Source of the DNA: CAYFZR01 sp964347835 [NCBI: uncultured archaeon]
GTDB lineage: Archaea > CAYFZR01
Reading direction: 5' to 3'
Length of the DNA stretch: 20,384 nucleotides
NCBI GenBank assembly: GCA_964347835.1
Contig: CAYFZR010000024.1
Location: 1-20,384 of the forward strand
The notes beneath the pieces are model-generated. The model had not been told where the DNA came from, ran no database searches, and was given only the letters and a program-made list of their open reading frames with translations. Positions 14,563-20,384 of the stretch are shown here, in pieces. The translations under genes and the position numbers were made by a program. Every line of letters begins with the position of its first letter. Position 1 is the first letter of the stretch.

Positions 14563-15555
14563 TCAGAGCACCAGTGGTATTTCTTTTCCGCAGTAACATT
14601 TTCTTTCCTTCAATTTCCAATCAGTAATGTCATATCCTTCTCTTCTTACAATCAATTTCTTGCAATTAGGGCAATAAGTGTTTTTGCCGGGATGAGAATA
14701 AATGTTCTCCAAGTAAACGTATTCTAATCCGCTTTCGTAACCTAAATTTAAGGCAGATTCCATCATATATTCTGGGGTAGAATTTATTTTGTCCATCTTG
14801 TAACTTGGAATATATCGAAGAAAGATGAGAGGAGAATCCAAAAGCATCGTAAAATTGATTATCTCTCTTAAATCTTTTTGATAATTAGGTATTAAAACAT
14901 AAACGATCTCTAAATGGATTTTTTCTTCTTTTATGAATAAAGCGAGTTCTTTTATTTTATCTAAGACTTTTATTTTGTCTAAACTTCCACAAATATCTCT
15001 GTAAAAAAAGTTATCCCCCTTCAGAGCAAGAATCACGGCATCCGTATAATTAGATACGTATTTGAAGGCTTCTTTTGAAATCAAGCCGTTTGTGGCGAAG
15101 ACATTAAGTAAATCTTTATCACTGGCGTCTTGCATAATTTCCAGATAGTATTCTAAGTTAAGAGTGGGTTCAGAGTGGGTGTAGAGAATGCCTTTGCAAT
15201 CGAATTCTAAGGCGGCTCTTATAACCTTCTCAGGATTTAATGATACTGTTCTTATTTCTTCGAGAGGGACTTGAGTGATGTTCCAAGTTAGGCAAAATTT
15301 GCATTCCAGATTGCATCCCACGCTCCCTAACATCAAAAAACGATGGTTTGGATAGAAATGAAAACAAGGAGCCTTTTCAATAAGATCTACGCTAAAACTA
15401 GTGAGTTTTCCATAAATAAGATTGTATAATTTTCCTCTTCGATTTTCTCTTACCCTACAAAAGCCTCTACTTCCTTCTTCTATTTCGCATCGAAAAACAC
15501 AAAGCTTGCACCTTACCCTTCCATTATCTTTTGAGTAGAACATCGCCTCTTTCAT
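14563..15555 (-). CDS. AmrS-like radical SAM protein
   Basis: 330 residues resembling the AmmeMemoRadiSam/PFL-activase-like group. An N-terminal cysteine cluster, CxLCxFRC...GFCRVR (Cys16, 19, 23, 33), and the block DLIEKAPCFHFYP come first. The radical SAM site GCNLECKFC (Cys81, 85, 88) binds the 4Fe-4S cluster. A C-terminal four-cysteine knuckle, CPNC (295-298) and CYCG (320-323), follows. The usual proline after the second N-terminal cysteine and the CQNW sequence after the cluster are replaced (CKLCVF; CLTWN). The expected transcript start from TATA 15579-15586 falls near 15556, so ATG 15553-15555 would be leaderless; a GTG at 15561 is the longer option. It is co-transcribed with the permease and FmdE protein. 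Confidence 0.9.
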   Translation of the reverse strand: MKEAMFYSKDNGRVRCKLCVFRCEIEEGSRGFCRVRENRRGKLYNLIYGKLTSFSVDLIEKAPCFHFYPNHRFLMLGSVGCNLECKFCLTWNITQVPLEEIRTVSLNPEKVIRAALEFDCKGILYTHSEPTLNLEYYLEIMQDASDKDLLNVFATNGLISKEAFKYVSNYTDAVILALKGDNFFYRDICGSLDKIKVLDKIKELALFIKEEKIHLEIVYVLIPNYQKDLREIINFTMLLDSPLIFLRYIPSYKMDKINSTPEYMMESALNLGYESGLEYVYLENIYSHPGKNTYCPNCKKLIVRREGYDITDWKLKERKCYCGKEIPLVL

Positions 15556-15577
15556 TGACACGATTTAGGAAAGATGC

Positions 15578-15587
15578 TATAAAAAGT
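15578..15587 (-). promoter_or_regulatory. TATA box of the radical SAM/permease/FmdE operon
   Basis: CTATAAAAAG in the 29-base gap between the half-permease stop (15591) and the radical SAM gene. It is read on the minus strand as CTTTTTATAG. Its distance of about 26 bases to ATG 15555 fits a leaderless transcript. Confidence 0.5.
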
Positions 15588-15590
15588 TCT

Positions 15591-16133
15591 TCATTCGCGA
15601 GATTCTCCTTCTAATAATATCCTGTCCAAGAAATTGGCTAAAGATCCAGAGAATATTGCGCTTATAAAAGTTGCCAATGAGATTAAACAAACAAGTACCA
15701 GTCCATAGACAGGATCAGTAGGCTTTACAAATGCGAAAAATGCATATGCTTGTGGAAAACTTAAAACAATTGATCTAGAGGCTGTTAACGCTGTCACGGA
15801 TCCTAAAGTAGCGCCTTGTCTAAGAAGGGTTGATAATAAGGGCAATCTAAATAGTCCTTTAGGCGGAGTTATGGTACCAAGTAGGGCGCCGTATAAAAGT
15901 CCTTTTTTTCCTGCTTCCTTACCTAAGAGTCTAGAAACGATATCTTCAGGCAAGAAGTTGTAAACTAAGCCTGCTAATAACATGGCTACAACAACCAGAG
16001 ATAGGACGTCAAAAAATAGGTCCACGGTGAATGATAGAGCCTTTTCAAATCTTCCCTTGTCCAGTACTAAAAGGGCAAAATAAAATGCAATGACTAAATA
16101 TATAATCCATCGCTCTTGACTCCTATTTCTCAT
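15591..16133 (-). CDS. Half-size permease, second of pair (DUF318/UPF0718-like)
   Basis: 180 residues with about five membrane segments. The core block, LLGTITPPKGLFRLPLLSTL followed by LRQGATLGSVTALTASRSIV and LSFPQAYAFFAF, matches the upstream neighbour residue by residue in pattern (small-P-x-x...RLP...LLxxGAxxGxVTALxAS). It resembles one half of the YraQ/ArsP-type permeases, but the family's paired cysteines are absent. The frame is open further upstream, but there it merely shadows the neighbouring gene. ATG 16131-16133 overlaps that gene's stop (ATGA), so the start is well fixed. The two probably form a heterodimeric transporter of unknown substrate. Confidence 0.82.
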   Translation of the reverse strand: MRNRSQERWIIYLVIAFYFALLVLDKGRFEKALSFTVDLFFDVLSLVVVAMLLAGLVYNFLPEDIVSRLLGKEAGKKGLLYGALLGTITPPKGLFRLPLLSTLLRQGATLGSVTALTASRSIVLSFPQAYAFFAFVKPTDPVYGLVLVCLISLATFISAIFSGSLANFLDRILLEGESRE

Positions 16134-16612
16134 AGAAAACCACAAATAAAACTCGCTATTATTCCTGCGAAAAGGGCTCCCGTGATTATTGCCAGAGTTT
16201 GAATCTTCATGACGCGCGTATTTAAAAATGCATACGCTTGGGGTAAATACAACAGGGAAAAACTTGCAAGAAGCGCTGTTACAGCGCCTATTCCTGCACC
16301 GAGTTGCAGTAAGGTCACAACAACTGGTAGTCGTATGTAAGGACCGCCGGGAAGTACACATCCTAAAGCGACGCCGAATAATATGCTTCTATATCCCTGT
16401 GATTCCCCCAAGAAAGCTATAACAAGATTTTCTGGTAGTATGGAGTGAACTATACCCCCTAAGGCTATACCAGCGAGCAATAAGTAAAAGGTATTTAAAA
16501 AAGTATCATAGGAATACCTCATACTTTTCATCGTTTTCTCTCTATCTTTATAATAACTGAAAAGGTATGTCAATATACAAAGCGAAATGAAGGCTATCTC
16601 TATGATTTCCAT
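16130..16612 (-). CDS. Half-size permease, first of pair (DUF318/UPF0718-like)
   Basis: 160 residues with four to five membrane segments. The core GVALGCVLPGGPYIRLPVVV is followed by LLQLGAGIGAVTALLASFSL and LYLPQAYAFLNT. The PGGPY turn and the RLP in the membrane are the recognisable marks of archaeal DUF318-type permeases. ATG at 16610-16612 lies right at the transcript start expected from the shared TATA at 16631-16646, so it is probably leaderless. The gene overlaps its partner downstream by 4 bases. Such permeases are proposed to export metalloids or other small solutes; nothing here shows which. Confidence 0.82.
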   Translation of the reverse strand: MEIIEIAFISLCILTYLFSYYKDREKTMKSMRYSYDTFLNTFYLLLAGIALGGIVHSILPENLVIAFLGESQGYRSILFGVALGCVLPGGPYIRLPVVVTLLQLGAGIGAVTALLASFSLLYLPQAYAFLNTRVMKIQTLAIITGALFAGIIASFICGFL

Positions 16613-16630
16613 GATATGTTAGACTCTGCG

Positions 16631-16646
16631 AGAATATTAAAATTCT
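16631..16646. promoter_or_regulatory. Shared bidirectional TATA element
   Basis: AGAATATTAAAATTCT, with matching outer arms AGAAT/ATTCT, is centred 26 bases from the permease ATG on one side. On the other side it lies about 37 bases from the GTG of the surface-protein gene. It could serve both divergent genes in the 62-base gap. Confidence 0.4.
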
Positions 16647-16674
16647 TTTGTTAACAAAAAGATTATAGAAGGGC

Positions 16675-17358
16675 GTGAAAGAATTGGGATCCAATTACAC
16701 TAAATGTATCATACTCCTCATATTATTTTCTAATTTACTAACAGTAAATCTAGTTAAAAATCCATTTGAAGTCCAAAGAGAGGAAAATCTAGCGAATTTC
16801 TTAGAATTAAAGCCTCTTTTTTATTTTGAAGGAGATTCCAGTTTAATAAGAGAGGCAACAAAATACGAGATTGAGAAGGTAAAACTTTTTTCGGATTTCG
16901 TTTCCATGAACCAATCTCAGCGAGAAACTTTAAATAAATTCCTCAATACCTACAATAAGACAATAGAAGACATTATTTTGTGTTCAGATCTTGAGCATAA
17001 ACTGCGAGATGATCCTTCTCATGAACTGGCATTAAAGGTTGAAAGTCAATATGAAAATATATTGAGCGACTATGACTTGATGATTTCTTATTTACTTGAT
17101 CTAAGCAATTTTATGGAAGATTATCCGTATGATTTGGTTGTTAGAGAAAAATACGGTTATAAAATTACTATTTATGATATTAAAAGAGAAGTTGAACTTT
17201 GTAAGGATAATAAAGAACTAATCGCGGAAGAAATAGAAAAAAGGAGCAAAATACTTCACCAAAATGATACTGCAAAGAGATTGATTTTGGAACAGTCTAT
17301 TCTTGTATTGATGGTGATCTCGGTCATAATTTACCTAATTAGGAGGTATAAATCGTGA
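16675..17358 (+). CDS. Surface protein A: signal peptide, helical domain, C-terminal anchor
   Basis: 227 residues. A hydrophobic N-terminal stretch (KCIILLILFSNLLTVNLV) acts as a signal or anchor. Then comes an extracytoplasmic, strongly helical domain with several N-x-S/T sequons (NQS, NKT, NDT) and probable coiled coil. A C-terminal membrane helix (SILVLMVISVIIYLI) ends in RRYKS. I know no family. The helical domain aligns with residues about 85-285 of the large protein downstream: both contain a ...PLF... entry, ISDQE/MNQSQ turns and an ending IEEVI/IEKRSK before the anchor. Hence it is a paralogue lacking the N-terminal EGP module. GTG 16675 is the listed start and TTG 16684 is possible. 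It overlaps the next gene (GTGA). Confidence 0.75.
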   Translation: MKELGSNYTKCIILLILFSNLLTVNLVKNPFEVQREENLANFLELKPLFYFEGDSSLIREATKYEIEKVKLFSDFVSMNQSQRETLNKFLNTYNKTIEDIILCSDLEHKLRDDPSHELALKVESQYENILSDYDLMISYLLDLSNFMEDYPYDLVVREKYGYKITIYDIKREVELCKDNKELIAEEIEKRSKILHQNDTAKRLILEQSILVLMVISVIIYLIRRYKS

Positions 17359-17816
17359 TCATGCTAATGGTTTTTTTAAATATCACTTCTATTTTATCGA
17401 GTTATCCTATACCCTATGCCAACGAGACCGCGGTTATAGAAGGTCCTTATGTCGTGATGGATCATAAATACTATGCCGTAACCTATGGCGATAAAGAAAT
17501 TGAAGGCATATTCATCTTAAATTCTACCGGATACTTGGAACTGGATAAGTTGATATGGCAAGATGTTGTTATGCAAAAATACAACCACAGCGCTCTCACT
17601 GCTTGGGACTACTACATAATAAGGAAAACCGAGAATAGAATTTTTAAGCGGATTCGCATGAATGTAACGCTTCAATTGCTCGAGTTAGGTATGAGACCAA
17701 CGATGTTCCCTCTTATCCATGATCTCACGTCTGATATCATTCACGACAACCCATTTTTGTGGCGCAAAAGAGTCGAAGAACCCAAAATTTTCCTTAGATT
17801 ACCCAGACGTCTTTGA
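17355..17816 (+). CDS. Surface protein B: EGP module joined to LTSD/RLPRR module
   Basis: 153 residues with a short signal-like N-terminus (MIMLMVFLNITSILSSYP). The next part, TAVIEGPYVVMDHKYYAVTY, matches the EGP modules of protein C (VVMVEGPVYYKNNSYYLVDF and VIVDGPYYYENWAYYIFDF). The C-terminus LIHDLTSDIIHDNPFLW...RLPRR matches the last module of protein C (LLHDLTSDLVYDSKFLW...RLPRR). Sequons NIT, NET, NST, NHS and NVT support export and glycosylation. GTG 17355-17357 follows AGGAGG by 8 bases and overlaps the stop of protein A, so the two are translated together. The function is unknown; an interacting pair at the cell surface is my inference. Confidence 0.8.
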   Translation: MIMLMVFLNITSILSSYPIPYANETAVIEGPYVVMDHKYYAVTYGDKEIEGIFILNSTGYLELDKLIWQDVVMQKYNHSALTAWDYYIIRKTENRIFKRIRMNVTLQLLELGMRPTMFPLIHDLTSDIIHDNPFLWRKRVEEPKIFLRLPRRL

Positions 17817-17819
17817 ATA

Positions 17820-17832
17820 GATATTTATATAT
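17820..17832 (+). promoter_or_regulatory. TATA-like box of surface protein C
   Basis: ATATTTATATATT lies about 26 bases before the Shine-Dalgarno GGAGGG (17854-17859). It would start a transcript with a very short leader for protein C, apart from read-through from protein B. Confidence 0.4.
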
Positions 17833-17865
17833 TAGATTTGATTAAGTCATTTTGGAGGGATAATA

Positions 17866-19719
17866 ATCAGAAAAGAATTCGTAAGTGCTCTGTTTATCAT
17901 TCTAATACTGACACCTGGTTTTTGCGTTAAGGAAGAGGTAAGAGAGAAGGCAAAAAAACTTGCGACCCCTCAAGAAGTTGTAATGGTTGAAGGTCCAGTA
18001 TACTATAAAAACAATTCTTATTACCTGGTAGATTTCGTATCAAAAGGTAGAGTGCAAAACTCACTTGTATTTGATGCTAATGCAGAAATGGTTGAGGATC
18101 CAGACGTAGAAAAAAGGATACTCGCTACTTATACGTTTTTTGAACTAACAAGAGAGGATCCCTTGTTTTATTCTGTGGGAAATCCTTCTTTTTTGCCCAT
18201 GGCCTTTGATTACGATGTTCAAACCGTTAAAAATTTTATGGATTACTGCTCGATTTCAGATCAGGAAAGAAATATCGTTCTAAAGATTTTTGAGGACTAT
18301 AAAGTTTTAGGAAAAGACATAGAAGGCGTGAGTAGTTTAACCGATAAGATTTTGGGCTGGAAGAGTTCATCTACAGTAGAAATTGATTTTAGAAAAGATA
18401 TTCCCAAAGCAAGAGTAATATTAACCAATAAAACAGGAAGGCTATCTTACGAAGATTGTCTTGAGCTCATAGAACTCTACGATGAGATTTACTCTGATTA
18501 CATGGTCTTGGTATCTGATTTGGAGGCTTTTTCTTCTCTAATCATTGTTTTTCCAGAAGAAAAGCGCAGGCAAAAGTACAATTTAACGGTTACTGACAGG
18601 GACATCTTAGATGAGGTCAAAGCACTCAAAGAGAACGGTGAAGCAATGAGGTTGGAGATCGATTCAAGAAAGAAACTAATTGGTATAGAAGAAGTAATCA
18701 GAGAACCGCGACCTCCTTCATACAAAAACATCAAGATTTTAGCATTTATCCTCATAATTCTTTTAGTAACGCTCTTACGTTGGAGGAGGCAAAAGTTATT
18801 TTTTATGACTCTTATTTTAGTATTTAGCCTCGGGCTAGCCATAGAAACACCCGAAGAAATATTGCAAAAACAGGTGATGGATCCAAGTAAAATGGATTTA
18901 GATATATACGCTCAAGGCATCACCGAGTCTGAGGCGAGGTGGGTTTTGGAGGGTTATCCTTTCATGCTGAGCGGAGAAAAGGTGATAGTAGATGGTCCAT
19001 ACTATTATGAAAACTGGGCTTACTATATCTTTGACTTCAAGAAAGAAGGAGAACCACCCGGAAGTGTATTGATAGTAGATGCTATATACAAAAGAAAGCT
19101 TCCGGCTCGTAAGATCATTGTTCGATTGTATAGGACCCGGTATTTGGTTGATTTAGTAAAGGAAAAACCTTTGTTTACTCAAAATGCTACCTTAATTAAA
19201 GAATATGCATTAAAAGCGGATGATTCAACAATTTCTATGTTACTAGCAAGGACGGCGGTTTATGTAGAGGAAGGAAAAACGTTAGAAAAAAGTTTACTGG
19301 AATATCCAAGTTTTGAGAATGCCAGAGAACTTGTAAGGATTTATTTCCGGACAGAAAAAACATTAGAGACATTAGAAAAGGTTTTGAGTGAAGAAAACGT
19401 ATTTAAAATGACTCAAGGCTTAAACAGGGAGATTCCATTTCTAAAAGGAAGATACCAACTCATTACCCAAATAATGGCTGATGAGTACTATTATACCTCC
19501 AAGGGAAGATACAGGACAAGATCTATAAGTCGAATTCCTTTAATGGAGGAACTTGCTCAAGCAGGTTCCAGACCTTCTGATATTCAATTGCTCCATGATT
19601 TAACATCTGATCTTGTCTATGATTCTAAATTCTTATGGTTTGCTGGCAAACCTGCCAGAGAATCTATGTTTGTCAGGTTGCCTCGAAGGTTTGGAGAAAT
19701 AACGAATCTTACTTTCTGA
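17866..19719 (+). CDS. Surface protein C: fused two-unit membrane-anchored paralogue
   Basis: 617 residues from the preferred start. A signal peptide (RKEFVSALFIILILTPGFC) is followed by the first EGP module (about 38-60) and a helical domain like protein A. A membrane helix (289-304), a basic loop RWRRQK (305-310) and a second hydrophobic stretch (311-326) then form a hairpin. A second EGP module (about 372-390), a helical part and the LTSD/RLPRR module end the protein, so both large parts lie outside the cell. The first standard start, ATG 17983, lies inside the EGP module and would remove the signal peptide. A GGAGGG site at 17854-17859 instead precedes ATA 17863 and ATC 17866, with no ATG, GTG or TTG in frame. 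The first half equals protein A plus an extra EGP module; the second resembles protein B plus an insert. Confidence 0.8.
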   Translation: MRKEFVSALFIILILTPGFCVKEEVREKAKKLATPQEVVMVEGPVYYKNNSYYLVDFVSKGRVQNSLVFDANAEMVEDPDVEKRILATYTFFELTREDPLFYSVGNPSFLPMAFDYDVQTVKNFMDYCSISDQERNIVLKIFEDYKVLGKDIEGVSSLTDKILGWKSSSTVEIDFRKDIPKARVILTNKTGRLSYEDCLELIELYDEIYSDYMVLVSDLEAFSSLIIVFPEEKRRQKYNLTVTDRDILDEVKALKENGEAMRLEIDSRKKLIGIEEVIREPRPPSYKNIKILAFILIILLVTLLRWRRQKLFFMTLILVFSLGLAIETPEEILQKQVMDPSKMDLDIYAQGITESEARWVLEGYPFMLSGEKVIVDGPYYYENWAYYIFDFKKEGEPPGSVLIVDAIYKRKLPARKIIVRLYRTRYLVDLVKEKPLFTQNATLIKEYALKADDSTISMLLARTAVYVEEGKTLEKSLLEYPSFENARELVRIYFRTEKTLETLEKVLSEENVFKMTQGLNREIPFLKGRYQLITQIMADEYYYTSKGRYRTRSISRIPLMEELAQAGSRPSDIQLLHDLTSDLVYDSKFLWFAGKPARESMFVRLPRRFGEITNLTF

Positions 19720-19740
19720 CGCTTTAAAAAAACTTTACCA

Positions 19741-19746
19741 TTTTTT
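19741..19746 (+). terminator. T-tract after surface protein C
   Basis: Six T residues (19741-19746), about 20 bases after the stop codon and within AT-rich sequence, fit archaeal T-tract termination without a hairpin. Confidence 0.3.
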
Positions 19747-19800
19747 GTCAAATACCTTACAATCTTGAATGGGAAATGATTATATTGACTTAACCATATA

Positions 19801-19816
19801 ATTTAATATATAAAAT
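19801..19816 (+). promoter_or_regulatory. TATA box of the sequon-rich gene
   Basis: ATTTAATATATAAAAT is centred about 31 bases before ATG 19840, with AGGGAG immediately before the start. The gap 19720-19839 shows nothing else. Confidence 0.5.
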
Positions 19817-19839
19817 GAAGACCGGTTGGCAGGGAGTAT

Positions 19840-20384
19840 ATGCCTAATAAAATAGCGATCATCTTAGTCATAGCATTCTTGGTGTCCAACTTAGCACTGT
19901 CTATCAATCAAACCGCTAGTAATGAAACCTTTAAGAATGAAACTACCGGAAAAAATCAAACTATTTTTAATATAACTTCTTTCAATCAAACCTCTGGAAA
20001 TGAGAGTCTAACATTGAATGCTACTCATGTAAATGAGACTTTTGTTAACCAAACTCTCGTTAATGAGACTTTAGTGAATGTCACCTTAGTAAATCAGACT
20101 ATTCTGAATGTAACTCAAGTAAATGAAACGCTTGGAAATGAAAGTCTAATAAATATAACATTAAATGTGACTTTGGAGAATGTTACCCTAATAAATCAGA
20201 CTATTTCCAATGTTACTCAGGTGAATGAGACTTTTGTTAACGAAACTCTCGTTAATGGGACTCTCGCAAATGTAACTTTGAATAAAACAGTGATAGGATC
20301 TGTTCAAAAAAATCTAACCTACGGAGAGAAACGCCTTTATCTGGGCTCTTCTTTAAAAAATAACACTGTAATGGTGTTTGAGGG
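19840..20384 (+). CDS. Secreted sequon-repeat protein D, 5' part
   Basis: An open frame of 181 codons running off the right edge. Residues 1-21 form a signal peptide (PNKIAIILVIAFLVSNLALS). From residue 23 the protein is an almost unbroken series of N-x-T/S sequons. I count 28 in the visible part, mostly spaced five residues apart in a pattern of two hydrophobics then N-x-T (for example LVNETLVNVTLVNQT). Archaeal AglB oligosaccharyltransferase glycosylates N-x-S/T outside the cell, so this could be a densely glycosylated stalk or a decoy-like coat. The DNA repeats too, with a 15-base period and longer copies 102 and 192 bases apart. The frame is certain, since every repeat keeps phase without a stop. 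The C-terminal part is unseen. Confidence 0.85.
   Translation, partial: MPNKIAIILVIAFLVSNLALSINQTASNETFKNETTGKNQTIFNITSFNQTSGNESLTLNATHVNETFVNQTLVNETLVNVTLVNQTILNVTQVNETLGNESLINITLNVTLENVTLINQTISNVTQVNETFVNETLVNGTLANVTLNKTVIGSVQKNLTYGEKRLYLGSSLKNNTVMVFE
20017..20262 (+). repeat. Higher-order sequon repeats within gene D
   Basis: The block at 20017-20070 recurs at 20209-20262 with 5 differences in 54 bases (192 bases apart). A block at 20089 recurs at 20191 (102 bases apart). These lie on top of the basic 15-base unit coding for five residues. All offsets are multiples of three, so the frame is kept. This indicates growth by unequal exchange or slippage. Confidence 0.75.

Noticed and set aside
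16134-16361. N-terminal extension of the second half-permease
   Set aside because: The extra 76 residues are Cys/Arg/Ser-rich and are simply the neighbouring permease read in another frame; the ATGA overlap at 16130-16133 gives a proper start.
19900-20300. Gene D as a classical pentapeptide-repeat protein
   Set aside because: The five-residue period is right, but the A-(D/N)-L-x-x pattern is not followed; the fixed positions are N and T/S of the sequon.

Overview
The window is AT-rich archaeal DNA. Many genes are preceded by TATA-like boxes about 25 bases upstream of the start, some starts look nearly leaderless, and Shine-Dalgarno sites are of the GGAGGTGA type. Two FmdE-family proteins (named for a formylmethanofuran dehydrogenase accessory subunit) and an AmrS-like radical SAM protein point to a methanogen-related or Archaeoglobus-like euryarchaeal lineage; I cannot name the genus. 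No rRNA, tRNA, transposase or CRISPR array was seen.

Region 1 (1-5340, all genes on the minus strand) is a stress/regulatory block. It holds an unknown protein, a winged-helix regulator, a PEBP/YbhB protein, a hidden 50-residue CxxC/CxxH protein, and a five-gene operon (UspA, GNAT acetyltransferase, small winged helix, UspA, UspA). A ribbon-helix-helix regulator lies just upstream. Four copies of one promoter module precede the winged-helix gene, the small zinc protein, the UspA operon and a gene beyond the left edge. Each complete copy pairs a TATA-abutting TTTTC-TCGGT-GAAAA palindrome with a distal GTGCAATTTTCAC palindrome 60-69 bases upstream.

Region 2 (5567-8682, minus strand) has a polytopic membrane protein, exonuclease III, a SAM methyltransferase and a small unknown protein.

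Region 3 (8693-15555) is an ABC importer locus of the Tau/Ssu/NMT1 type with unusual partners: AmrS-like radical SAM protein, permease, FmdE protein, an inverted substrate-binding lipoprotein, ATPase, a class V PLP enzyme without the desulfurase cysteine, a degenerate Cdc48-like AAA protein, and a second FmdE protein. It looks like uptake plus processing of a small ligand or cofactor precursor, but the substrate cannot be read from sequence.

Region 4 (15591-16612) encodes two half-size permeases with overlapping genes. Region 5 (16675 to the right edge, plus strand) is a cell-surface cluster: three secreted or anchored proteins built from the same interchangeable modules, one of them a fusion, then a secreted protein made almost entirely of N-x-T/S sequons that runs off the window. 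Two genes, one UspA and the large surface protein, appear to lack AUG/GUG/UUG at the position their Shine-Dalgarno sites indicate.
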